Assembly (NCBI GenBank): GCA_003221435.1
Contig: QHRS01000197.1
Span: 1-11,323 of the forward strand
Direction of reading: 5' to 3'
From: Candidatus Rokuibacteriota bacterium
Lineage (GTDB): Bacteria; Methylomirabilota; Methylomirabilia; Rokubacteriales; CSP1-6
Length of the DNA stretch: 11,323 nucleotides
Part shown: positions 1 through 7,067 of the stretch, one piece after another
Numbering within the stretch: position 1 is the stretch's first letter
Layout of the letters: every line of letters starts with the position of its first letter
The notes under the pieces: model-generated
What the model saw: the letters and a program-made list of their open reading frames with translations, nothing else
Told to the model about the DNA's origin: nothing
Databases searched by the model: none
Made by a program: the position numbers and the translations under genes

Positions 1-2
1 TG

Positions 3-122
3 GCCCAGTCCGTGCACCCGTTCAGCGTCGGCTCCCAGGGCGAGATCGTCGTGATGGTGCCGGAAGCCGACGCGCCCCGGAGCCGCCTGATCCTCGCCGG
101 TATCGCCCCGGAGCCATCCTAG
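3..122 (+). CDS. C-terminal end of an unidentified protein (5' end outside window)
   Basis: An open frame enters from the left edge and ends at a TAG at 120-122, giving 39 residues that finish in LILAGIAPEPS. Nearly every codon ends in G or C, as in the clear genes of the window, while one other plus frame is closed within about 55 bases; this supports real coding. The visible tail has a short beta-like stretch (GEIVVMVPEA) but no motif I recognise, so no function is assigned. It runs convergently towards the M28 peptidase gene. An AGGAGG directly after the stop (121-126) has no start codon at useful distance and is probably chance. Confidence 0.6.
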   Translation, partial: AQSVHPFSVGSQGEIVVMVPEADAPRSRLILAGIAPEPS

Positions 123-151
123 GAGGCAGAAGAAGGAATCAGGCGGCACTC

Positions 152-181
152 CCTGGCGTTTATCAACGCGACCCGCCCAGG
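152..181. terminator. Possible hairpin between convergent genes
   Basis: The 69-base gap between two convergent genes contains nested inverted repeats. The outer one pairs CCTGGCG (152-158) with CGCCCAGG (174-181), with one bulged base. The alternative inner one pairs GCGTT (156-160) with AACGC (165-169) around a 4-base loop. The position fits a bidirectional terminator, but there is no T-tract on either strand and the stems are short, so the call is weak. Confidence 0.22.
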
Positions 182-191
182 CGGCGGAGCG

Positions 192-1118
192 TCAGAACGT
201 GCGGATCAGGGCATCCAGGGCGGCTCCGACCCGGTCGAGCGCGGCGGGCTCGAGGGTGTCAGAACGGTCGCGGGGCGTGTGATAGGTGTCGAACGGCCGC
301 GGGCGGTGAACCAGCTGCCGGAACACGCTGCGCCACGGGTTGAAGATGAACCGGCGTAGTCCCTCCGCCTCATCGCCGGGAATGACCGTGAGCCCGTGGG
401 CGGGGATGCCGGCGTCGGCAAACGCCCGGTGGTCGCTCCCGAAGACCGGAATGCGCCCGACGGTGTGGTACGTCTCATCCCGGCGATAGCCGAGCCCTTC
501 GACCGCCCGGGCGAAGCCCCGCGTCAGATCCGTCTCGGCGGGCGCGTCCCACAGCGCGAGACTGTCACCGATGCCGCAGAGCTCGAGGCTCAGCACGCCG
601 GCGACGCCCCGAAGCTCGGTCGCTCGCACGTAGGCGCGCGCGCCCAGGTAGCCCAGCTCCTCGGCGGCCGTGAAGAGAAGGCGGACGCGCAGGTCGCGGG
701 GCGGCGCAGCCGCGGTCCGCGCGAGCAGCTTCAGCAGGATGCCGACCGCCGCGGCGTTATCGTTGGCCCCGGGGCTGCCGGGCACGGCGTCGTGGTGGGC
801 AATCAGCACAAGGACGCGATCGCCGGCGCCGACCTCGATGACATAATTCGCCCCGCTGCCCTCGAATGTGTTGAACCGCTGCGTCTCGAACACGACGCCG
901 CGGGCACTGAGATAGCGCGCGACCAGCGCCTCACGCTCGGCGTTCCCGCGGCCTTCCAACACGCGGGCGAGGTCGACCACGCTCGGGTCGCGCAGCGCCA
1001 GGACGGTCTCGAGCGGCAGCGCCGCGACGCGCTCGGGGCGGCGCCGGGCGTTCAGCGCCCGCGCGAGTCCGACAGAGAGGCGGCCGCGGATGAAACAGCC
1101 CGCGTCGCGGAGCCTCAC
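192..1118 (-). CDS. M28-family zinc metallopeptidase (aminopeptidase-like)
   Basis: A 308-residue protein with the complete co-catalytic zinc site of M28 peptidases. Visible elements are H108-x-D110 (AHHDAV), bridging D120 in GANDNAAA, the general-base/ligand pair E153-E154 (FTAAEELG), E179 in LSLELCG as a likely ligand, the SDHRAF motif near 228-233, and the last ligand H280 in DTYHTPRDRSD. The family removes N-terminal residues or dipeptides from peptides; the substrate here cannot be told. I see no signal peptide or membrane segment, so it is probably cytoplasmic. The start chosen is the GTG at 1118, which overlaps the tatD stop as GTGA. The frame stays open further upstream, but that part is Arg/Ala-rich shadow of tatD. 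It is the last gene of the operon. Confidence 0.85.
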   Translation of the reverse strand: MRLRDAGCFIRGRLSVGLARALNARRRPERVAALPLETVLALRDPSVVDLARVLEGRGNAEREALVARYLSARGVVFETQRFNTFEGSGANYVIEVGAGDRVLVLIAHHDAVPGSPGANDNAAAVGILLKLLARTAAAPPRDLRVRLLFTAAEELGYLGARAYVRATELRGVAGVLSLELCGIGDSLALWDAPAETDLTRGFARAVEGLGYRRDETYHTVGRIPVFGSDHRAFADAGIPAHGLTVIPGDEAEGLRRFIFNPWRSVFRQLVHRPRPFDTYHTPRDRSDTLEPAALDRVGAALDALIRTF

Positions 1119-1891
1119 GGCAGGCCGAACAGCCGCCGCGCGGCGGCGGTGGTCTGCTCGGCGGTCAGCTCGAGCGGCTCGCCCCGCAGCTCCGCAACGC
1201 GCGCGGCGGTCACGGCGATGTAGGACGGCTCGTTGCGCTTGCCGCGGTACCCCTGGGGCGGCAGGAACGGGCAATCGGTCTCGATGACGAGCCGATCCTT
1301 CGGCAGGAGCCGCACGACCTCCGGCAGCGCGCGCGCGTTGGGATACGTGACCGGCCCGGCGATCGAGATCATGAGACCGAGGTCGAGCACGCGATGCGCG
1401 ACGTCCGCATCGCCCGAGAAGCAGTGCATGATCCCCCCGGTGCGCGAGACATCCTCCTCGGCCAGGATCGCCAGCGTCTCGGCGTGGGCGTCCCGGCAGT
1501 GGACGATCACGGGCTTCTCCACGCGCCGGCTCAGGCCGAGCTGCCAGCGGAAGACACGCTCCTGCGACTCACGGGGCGACAGGTTGCGGAAGAAGTCGAG
1601 ACCGGTCTCTCCGATCGCGACGACCTTGGGCGAGGAGCGCGCGAGCCGCTCGATCTCCGCGAGGGCGTCCTCCCCGGCCCCGGCGGCCTCGTGGGGATGC
1701 ACGCCCACGGCGGCCGAGATGTCAGGGTGTTGCAAAGCCAGCTCGATCGCCGCGCGCGACGTTTCGACGTCCGTGCCGATCGTCACCATGTGGCGGACGC
1801 CCGCGGCGCGCGCCCGCTCCAGCACCGCGTCGAGGTCGGTGGCGAACTCGGGAAAGTGCAGATGGGCATGGGTGTCGAACAGCTCGGTCAT
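1115..1891 (-). CDS. tatD: TatD-family metal-dependent hydrolase / 3'-5' DNase
   Basis: A 258-residue TIM-barrel hydrolase of the usual TatD length. Metal and catalytic residues are all visible: DTHAHLHF (H8, H10), the GETGLDFF motif with E95, H131 in VIVHCRDA, H156 in GIMHCFSG and D206 in IETDCPFLPP, followed by the characteristic GKRNEPSYI. TatD proteins are Mg-dependent 3'-5' exonucleases acting on single-stranded DNA and have been linked to repair of oxidised DNA ends; that role is family knowledge. The ATG at 1891 overlaps the stop of the phosphodiesterase gene as ATGA, and the stop overlaps the M28 start as GTGA, so both junctions suggest translational coupling. In many bacteria tatD directly follows metG; here two genes lie between. 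Confidence 0.95.
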   Translation of the reverse strand: MTELFDTHAHLHFPEFATDLDAVLERARAAGVRHMVTIGTDVETSRAAIELALQHPDISAAVGVHPHEAAGAGEDALAEIERLARSSPKVVAIGETGLDFFRNLSPRESQERVFRWQLGLSRRVEKPVIVHCRDAHAETLAILAEEDVSRTGGIMHCFSGDADVAHRVLDLGLMISIAGPVTYPNARALPEVVRLLPKDRLVIETDCPFLPPQGYRGKRNEPSYIAVTAARVAELRGEPLELTAEQTTAAARRLFGLP

Positions 1892-3198
1892 CGCAGGATC
1901 TCTTCGAGCACCCGGCCCTCGACCGGCAGCGGTGGCGTCACGCCGAGGAGGCGGGCCGCCGTTGGCGCGATGTCGATCAGCCGGATCCACGCGAGGGCCC
2001 CACCCCCGCGCACCCCGTCGCCCGCCGCGATGAATCCGGTCGTCATGTCGGGGCGGGACGGCAGAAAGCCGTGGGTGCCCCCGCGCGACGGCGCGGTGAC
2101 CCCGCGGTCGCAGGCGCCGCTCATCCCGTATCCGGGCGCCGCCTCCAGGGCGAACGCCGCCCCGGTGGGCATGGCGCCGAGCCGATCGAGCTGCTCCCGC
2201 GTGACGATCGTGTAGCGCCCGGGCGCCTCTGCGCGCAGCGCGGCCTCGGCCGCCCCGATCGCCTCCACGTCCCCGGGGGGGTTCACGAACACCGCCGCCG
2301 CCGCCCCCGCGACGTGGACGGTCGTCCGCCAGCCGCTTTCGGCCCCGGGGCACGGCCGCAGCCCTGCGCGCGTGAGCACGGCGTTGGGAAAGACGACCGC
2401 GCTGAACGGCGCGAAGCCGTGATCGCCGGTGACGATCACGGCGGTGCGCTCGGCGAGGCCGGCGTCTCGCACCGCCTGCAGGACCGTCCCGACGTGGGCG
2501 TCGATTCGGCCGAGCGCCGCCTTGACGAGGTCGCCGTCCGGCCCGTCTCGATGCTGCCGGTAGTCGGTCTCGATCAGATGCAGCAGGAGGAGGCGCGGCC
2601 GATCGCGGCGTATGATGGCCCCCGCCGTCTGGGTGAGGAAGGCGTCCCACTTCGCCACGTCCGTGAACATGTCGGCGCGCGGCCTCACGCCGACACGCTC
2701 GAACAGCCCCGGGGTGCTCGACCGGAGGAGCAGCTCGAGCGGCTCCGTACGCCAGTAGTAGTCCTGCTCGGGGACGAGCGCGTCGATGGGCGCCCCGACG
2801 GTCGACGGCCACGACAGCGCAGCGGTCCTGAGCCCGGCGGCACGCGCCCACTCCCAGATTGGCGGCGCCTTCAGGTCCGTCGCGTCGGCGTACCAAGGGA
2901 GCCGCGTTTCCGCCGGATCGAACCGCACGTTGAAGGCGATGCCGTGATGCACGGGCCGCACGCCGGTCACGATCGAGGCGTGGCCGGGATAGGTGACGGA
3001 GGGGAAGACCGGCTCGGCCGCGCGCGCGTGGGCGCCGGCCTTCAGGAGCGCCCGCAGGTTCGGCGCTCCGTAGGCGTCGTCGAGATAGAACGCCGGACGC
3101 AACCCGTCGATCGAGATCAGCACGACATGGCGCTCGGCGGCGCCGGCGCCGCCGAGCGATTGGCAGAGGACGAGCGCGAGGACGAGGGCGCGTGTCAC
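1888..3198 (-). CDS. Secreted type I phosphodiesterase / nucleotide pyrophosphatase (alkaline phosphatase fold)
   Basis: A 436-residue enzyme with a hydrophobic N-terminal signal peptide (residues 3-15, probable cut near A20-A21 in GAGAAE), hence periplasmic or secreted. The two-zinc active site of the NPP/alkaline phosphatase superfamily is intact: D31 (ISIDGLRP), nucleophile T69 (FPSVTYPGH), D212-x3-H216 (ETDYRQHRDGP), D259-H260 (TGDHGF) and H376 (GGTHGF). Relatives split phosphodiesters or pyrophosphates, often nucleotides; the substrate here is unknown, and a phosphonoacetate-hydrolase-like or transferase activity is possible. The GTG start at 3198 overlaps the upstream stop as GTGA and is the only nearby start that yields a signal peptide. 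Its coupling to the DUF5924/DUF2914 membrane protein suggests a joint envelope function (inference). Confidence 0.88.
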   Translation of the reverse strand: MTRALVLALVLCQSLGGAGAAERHVVLISIDGLRPAFYLDDAYGAPNLRALLKAGAHARAAEPVFPSVTYPGHASIVTGVRPVHHGIAFNVRFDPAETRLPWYADATDLKAPPIWEWARAAGLRTAALSWPSTVGAPIDALVPEQDYYWRTEPLELLLRSSTPGLFERVGVRPRADMFTDVAKWDAFLTQTAGAIIRRDRPRLLLLHLIETDYRQHRDGPDGDLVKAALGRIDAHVGTVLQAVRDAGLAERTAVIVTGDHGFAPFSAVVFPNAVLTRAGLRPCPGAESGWRTTVHVAGAAAAVFVNPPGDVEAIGAAEAALRAEAPGRYTIVTREQLDRLGAMPTGAAFALEAAPGYGMSGACDRGVTAPSRGGTHGFLPSRPDMTTGFIAAGDGVRGGGALAWIRLIDIAPTAARLLGVTPPLPVEGRVLEEILR

Positions 3199-4214
3199 TC
3201 GACCACGCGGAACCGGAGGCGGCCGATCAGCTGGCCCGAGCTGGTCATCACATCGACGGTCCATCGCCCGACGGGGATGGCGCCGAAGTCGGTCTTGTGC
3301 GAGTAGGTCCGGAACCCTTCCCGCCGGCCCCCGTGCACGGGCGAGAGTCGGACGACGTTGACCACCCGGCCGTCCCGGCTCCACACGTGCACGATGGCTT
3401 GCTGCAGGCTTGTGGGCGCATAGATGGCCGTGTACGCGAAGACGCCGCCGAAGCGGCGAAGATCCGAGACGGAGACTCGGGAGCCGAGCGGCTCGCCGGG
3501 CTCGAGCTTGTCGAGCGACCACGTGAGCGCCGCGCGCGCGACGGTCAGAGGCGCGGGCGGCACCCAGAGCCGGGCCTGGCTGACCCCCACCGCCGCGCCG
3601 ATCCCGAGCATCCCGACCACGACGAGGGCGCGCCCCCACGGCCACTGCCGCGCGCGGCGCATCGTCGGGGCCAGCGCCGCGACCGAGACCCACGCGCTCA
3701 CGAGGAGCGAGATGTGGGGCGGCACGCCGATGAGCGGCAGCGCCACCGCGGTAGCGGCGAAGGTCGAGACGAGGAAGAAGACGTAGTTGAGCCACGGGCG
3801 CGGGTGCACGACGGCTTGGTACAAGGGGTCGAACGTGGCGAGCAGGATCAGCACGAGCAGCAGCGCGACGAACGTGATGTTCACCGAGCTGGCCGTGGCG
3901 CTCGCGTAGTACGCGGGCAGGGCGAAGAGGAGCAGCCCGTGGTACAGCGTCTGAATCGTGTAGTCCGCGGCGGTCACGATCATCCCCCGGCCGCGCGCGA
4001 GCAGCGGCTGGCGCACCTGCGTGATCACGCCGACCAACAGCCACAGGAGCAGCACATAGCCGATGATCCAGCCGAGGGCGGGGAGGCCGCGCTGGAAGAC
4101 GAAGAGCGCCAGGCACCCGCCGACGAACGACGCGACGGAGATCCCCCACCGCCGGATCCAGGCCAGGGTACTCGTCTGGGCGACGAATCGGCCGGCCTCG
4201 TACGGGATCGACAC
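3195..4214 (-). CDS. DUF5924/DUF2914 multi-pass membrane protein
   Basis: A 339-residue protein in two parts. Residues 24-213 hold about seven hydrophobic segments (roughly 24-41, 46-66, 86-103, 112-128, 142-163, 167-183, 195-213), including the family-like stretch LATFDPLYQ. Residues 215-339 are soluble and match DUF2914, with FAYTAIYAP, VHVWSRDG, GGRREGFRTYSHK and the closing GRWTVDV...GQLIGRLRF. The soluble domain, probably a beta-sandwich, would sit outside the inner membrane; no biochemical role is established for the family. The start is GTG at 4214, with TAGGG (partly the metG TAG stop) as a plausible ribosome site 7-8 bases upstream. It ends in a GTGA overlap with the phosphodiesterase gene. 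Assignment rests on my recall of the family pattern. Confidence 0.82.
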   Translation of the reverse strand: MSIPYEAGRFVAQTSTLAWIRRWGISVASFVGGCLALFVFQRGLPALGWIIGYVLLLWLLVGVITQVRQPLLARGRGMIVTAADYTIQTLYHGLLLFALPAYYASATASSVNITFVALLLVLILLATFDPLYQAVVHPRPWLNYVFFLVSTFAATAVALPLIGVPPHISLLVSAWVSVAALAPTMRRARQWPWGRALVVVGMLGIGAAVGVSQARLWVPPAPLTVARAALTWSLDKLEPGEPLGSRVSVSDLRRFGGVFAYTAIYAPTSLQQAIVHVWSRDGRVVNVVRLSPVHGGRREGFRTYSHKTDFGAIPVGRWTVDVMTSSGQLIGRLRFRVVE

Positions 4215-4222
4215 GCGGTGCC

Positions 4223-4369
4223 CTATCTGACTCGAGCGCCCGGCGGGAGGTCCCGGTCGAGCGCGAGGACTGCCAGCTTGCCGTCGGCCGAGCCCGCGAG
4301 CAGCATGCCGTCGGACTCGACCCCCATCAGCGTCGTCGGCTCCAGGTTCGCGACGATGACGATCGCTCG
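4223..4369 (-). pseudogene. metG: Out-of-frame C-terminal end of metG (tRNA-binding domain remnant)
   Basis: These 48 codons plus TAG (4223-4225) encode RAIVIVANLEP, LMGVESDGMLLAG and DRDLPPGARVR, the typical end of the C-terminal OB-fold tRNA-binding domain of MetRS. They lie in a different frame from the main metG frame, which runs past them and stops at 4327. There is no start codon or ribosome site that would let this piece be made alone. In related enzymes about ten residues (a Y-x-P-E-x-L-x-G-like stretch) sit between AGIAE and this part, and these are absent here. A deletion whose length is 1 modulo 3 explains both the missing residues and the frame change. Confidence 0.85.
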
Positions 4370-6174
4370 GCGATCCCCGCGACGATCGTGCGCGGGGCGA
4401 CTTCGCCCACGTCCACCCGGAGCTTCAGGAGCTTCCTCGACTTCGGCACGGGCTCCGCGGACAGCACCTGCGCCACGCGCAGATCGATCTTCGCGAACGC
4501 GTCGATCGGGATGCGCGGGGCGGCGGCCGAAGCGTCCGTCTTCCGCGCGCCCGCGGGTTCGTGTCCCGCGTCCTTCTCCCCCTCCACGTCCATCGCCACC
4601 GAGCCGACGCGCGGGGCACCCGGCGCCCCTTCCGGATGGATGCCGACGGGAGCCACTATTCTGGGGAAGAGCGCCCCGGCCTTCGAGACTCTCGTGCCGG
4701 GCAGGAGACCGCCCCACCGAAGATCGGCGAGCGCCTGGGGCGCGAGCCCGAGCACCTCCCGGATCTTCGCCGCCGTACCCGGGATGAACGCATCGAGCAG
4801 GATCGCGAGGCAGCGCAGGGACTCCGCGAGCGTGTAGAGCGCGCCATCGAGGCGCTCCCGCCGCGCCGGATCCCGGGCGAGCGCCCACGGCTGGACGGCG
4901 TCGATGTAGCCGTTGACGATGGCGATGAACTCCCAGATCGCGACGAGCGCCCGCTGGAGCGCGAACGCGCGCATGGCGTCGTCCACGTCGCGCCGGACCT
5001 TGTCGAGCGTGTCCCGTACGACCGCCGCCTGGGGCCCCGGATCACCATGGGGCGAGACCACGCCACCGGCGAAGTTCGCGATCATCGTCGTCGCGCGGCT
5101 CACGAGGTTGCCCAGGTCGTTGGCGAGATCCGCGTTGAGCCGCCCGACGAGCGACTCCTCGGAAAAGTTCGCGTCGAGCCCGAACGTCATCTCGCGCATC
5201 AGGAAGTAGCGGAACGCGTCGTGCCCGTACTTGTCGGTGAGCTGAAACGCCTCGACGACGTTGCCGATCGATTTCGACATCTTGCCGCCGCCCAGGTTCC
5301 AGTACCCGTGCACATTCAGGTGCGCATAGACCGGCATCCCCGCCGCCTTCAGCATGCAGGGCCAGTAAATGCCGTGCGGCTTGAGGATGTCCTTGCCGAT
5401 CAGGTGCTCGACGTGGGGCCAGAAGGTCTCCCAGGCCGGGGCGCCCGGGCCGCCGAGGGCCGAGACGTAGTTGATCAGCGCGTCGAACCAGACGTAGGTA
5501 ACGAACCGGTCGTCGAACGGCAGTGGGATGCCCCACTCGAGCCGACTCTTCGGCCGGCTGATCGAGAGGTCCTGCAGCGGGTCGCGGAGGAACCCGAGGA
5601 CCTCGTTGCGATACCGCTCGGGCCGGATCAGGTCGGGCCGCGCCTCGATGTACGCGATCAGCCAGTCCTGATACTTGGACATCCTGAAGAAGTAGTTCTC
5701 TTCCTCGATGAACTCGAGCGCCGTGAGATGCTGGGGACAGTTGCCGTCGACAGCCTCCTTCTCGGTGTAGAACCGCTCGCACCCGAAGCAGTAGAGGCCA
5801 CCGTACTTGCCGAAGTAGATCTCGCCGGCGTCGTAGAGCTTCTGGAGGATCGCCTGGACGACCGTCTGATGGCGGGGTTCGGTCGTGCGGATGAAATCGT
5901 CGCTCGAGATGCCGAGTCGGCGCCACGCGTCGCGGAACGCGGCGGAGATCTCGTCCGCATACGCCTGCGGTGAGACGCCGGCCTTCGCCGCCGCGCGCGC
6001 AATGTTGTCGCCGTGCTCGTCGGTGCCGGTCAGGAACCAGACGCGGTCGCCCGCGAGCCGTCGGTACCGGCACATCGCATCCGCGGCGATCGTCGTGTAC
6101 GCGTGCCCCAGGTGGGGGCGCGCGTTCACGTAGTAGATCGGCGTGGTGAGATAGAAGGTCGCCCTCGCGGTCAC
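4327..6174 (-). CDS. metG: Methionyl-tRNA synthetase, frame-broken near the C-terminus
   Basis: This enzyme charges tRNA-Met with methionine and is essential for translation. The class I core is intact: PHLGH (20-24, the HIGH motif), zinc-type ligands C129-x2-C132...C146-x2-H149 in the knuckle region, and KMSKS (298-302). An alpha-helical anticodon domain and a Gly/Ala-rich linker follow. From about residue 560 a tRNA-binding OB domain begins (FAKIDLRVAQVLSAEPVP, SRKLLKLRVD). After RTIVAGIAE the frame turns into ERSSSSRTWSRRR and stops at 4327, giving 615 residues; the proper ending lies in another frame to 4223, and the repaired protein would be about 660. The catalytic part should still work, since C-domain-free MetRS forms are active in E. 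coli. The GTG start at 6174 overlaps the ricT stop as GTGA. Confidence 0.93.
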   Translation of the reverse strand: MTARATFYLTTPIYYVNARPHLGHAYTTIAADAMCRYRRLAGDRVWFLTGTDEHGDNIARAAAKAGVSPQAYADEISAAFRDAWRRLGISSDDFIRTTEPRHQTVVQAILQKLYDAGEIYFGKYGGLYCFGCERFYTEKEAVDGNCPQHLTALEFIEEENYFFRMSKYQDWLIAYIEARPDLIRPERYRNEVLGFLRDPLQDLSISRPKSRLEWGIPLPFDDRFVTYVWFDALINYVSALGGPGAPAWETFWPHVEHLIGKDILKPHGIYWPCMLKAAGMPVYAHLNVHGYWNLGGGKMSKSIGNVVEAFQLTDKYGHDAFRYFLMREMTFGLDANFSEESLVGRLNADLANDLGNLVSRATTMIANFAGGVVSPHGDPGPQAAVVRDTLDKVRRDVDDAMRAFALQRALVAIWEFIAIVNGYIDAVQPWALARDPARRERLDGALYTLAESLRCLAILLDAFIPGTAAKIREVLGLAPQALADLRWGGLLPGTRVSKAGALFPRIVAPVGIHPEGAPGAPRVGSVAMDVEGEKDAGHEPAGARKTDASAAAPRIPIDAFAKIDLRVAQVLSAEPVPKSRKLLKLRVDVGEVAPRTIVAGIAERSSSSRTWSRRR

Positions 6175-7067
6175 TGCGCCCCGGTGTCTCCCTGCTGCTC
6201 GAGCTGCGGTTTGATGTGCGCGCGCCCCTCCCACGTGAGCTGATCGAGCGGGACCTCGGCCTCCGTGCCGTCCGGGAAGCCCACGACCACGGTCTCCTTC
6301 AGGACTCGCAGCGACTTCACCTTCCCCGTCATGCACCCACCGCCGCCGCACGAGGCCTGACAGGGTGTATTGACGCGCGGCAGCCGGGCGCGCAGCTCCT
6401 CGTAGGTCGAGAACTCGTAGAGGAGGCAGCACTTGAGCCGGCCGCAGTTGCCGAGCAACCGGGTGTCCGTCAGCGGCATCTCCTGCGCCTTGGCCATCTT
6501 CACCGAGATCGGCTCGAACTTGCGCAGGTACGAGGAGCAGCAGAGCTGGCGCCCGCATGGCCCGATGCCGTCCATGATCTTCGTCGTGTCGCGCGCGCCG
6601 ACCTGGCGCATCTCGATGCGGGCGTGGAACTCGCGCGCAAGGTCCCGGACGAGATCACGGAAGTCCACGCGCTCCGCGGCGTTGAAGAACACCGTGACCC
6701 GCGAGTCACCTGGCTCGATCTCGACGTCGATGACCTTGAGCTGGAGGCTCTTGTCCCGCGCCTTCGCCCGGCAGGTCTCGATCGCCCGCTGCTCGCGCTC
6801 GCGGCGCCCGCGCCACTCCTGCGCTTCCGACGTCGTCGCCTTGCCCACGACTCGCCTGTAGAGCTGCGTCTTCTTGAAGTCGGGCAGCTCGCGCATGGGC
6901 CGGCGCACCTCGCCGATCGCGGCGCCGTTGGCTGTCTCGACGATGCAGAAGTCGCCGACGTGGAGGTCGAATCCCGTCATCTTGTAGTCGTCCACCTGCG
7001 CGGTCTCACGCAGCCGAACACCGATCAGGTATTCCACTGCGGGACTGTCCATGCTCTCCGTCCTCAT
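6171..7067 (-). CDS. ricT: PSP1-domain protein RicT/YaaT-like, Fe-S-type cysteine cluster
   Basis: A 298-residue PSP1 protein. In Bacillus, RicT (YaaT) joins RicA and RicF in a complex that carries Fe-S clusters and steers RNase Y processing of mRNAs; partners are not in this window. The conserved core is present: VGDFCIVET (38-46), GIGPCGRQLCCSSYLRKFEPISVKMAK with C171, C176, C177, and LLGNCGRLKCCLLYE with C208, C213, C214. Unusually, three further cysteines (C236, C240, C245) lie in a short Gly-rich stretch just after the core. The ATG at 7067 overlaps the holB stop as ATGA; a second ATG at 7052, behind GGAG, is an alternative start five codons in. The position between holB and metG matches the conserved neighbourhood of this family. 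Confidence 0.92.
   Translation of the reverse strand: MRTESMDSPAVEYLIGVRLRETAQVDDYKMTGFDLHVGDFCIVETANGAAIGEVRRPMRELPDFKKTQLYRRVVGKATTSEAQEWRGRREREQRAIETCRAKARDKSLQLKVIDVEIEPGDSRVTVFFNAAERVDFRDLVRDLAREFHARIEMRQVGARDTTKIMDGIGPCGRQLCCSSYLRKFEPISVKMAKAQEMPLTDTRLLGNCGRLKCCLLYEFSTYEELRARLPRVNTPCQASCGGGGCMTGKVKSLRVLKETVVVGFPDGTEAEVPLDQLTWEGRAHIKPQLEQQGDTGAQ

Noticed and set aside
396..1223. Plus-strand open frame (275 codons) opposite the M28 peptidase
   Set aside because: The minus strand encodes the intact M28 metal site here; the plus product has no motif.
1119..1274. Extension of the M28 peptidase upstream to an ATG at 1274
   Set aside because: The added 52 residues are Arg/Ala-rich and lie wholly within tatD; the GTG at 1118 with its GTGA overlap is a far better start.
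3150..3198. Lipoprotein signal (Cys at residue 12 of the phosphodiesterase)
   Set aside because: The residues before Cys are L-V-L, not ending in Gly/Ala/Ser as a lipobox needs; an ordinary signal peptide with an A-x-A-like site fits better.
4360..4380. Programmed ribosomal frameshifting to restore full-length MetRS
   Set aside because: No slippery heptamer or homopolymer occurs at the junction, and about ten conserved residues would still be missing, so deletion is the better explanation.
3192..4787. Long plus-strand open frame (531 codons) opposite the DUF5924 gene and the end of metG
   Set aside because: Its product is Arg/Pro/Asp-rich low-complexity text with no motif, and it spans two well-supported minus-strand genes. 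High GC content leaves antisense frames open by chance.
4561..5973. Plus-strand open frame (470 codons) opposite metG
   Set aside because: It is entirely antisense to the conserved MetRS core, with Arg/Glu/Val-rich composition and no recognisable domain.
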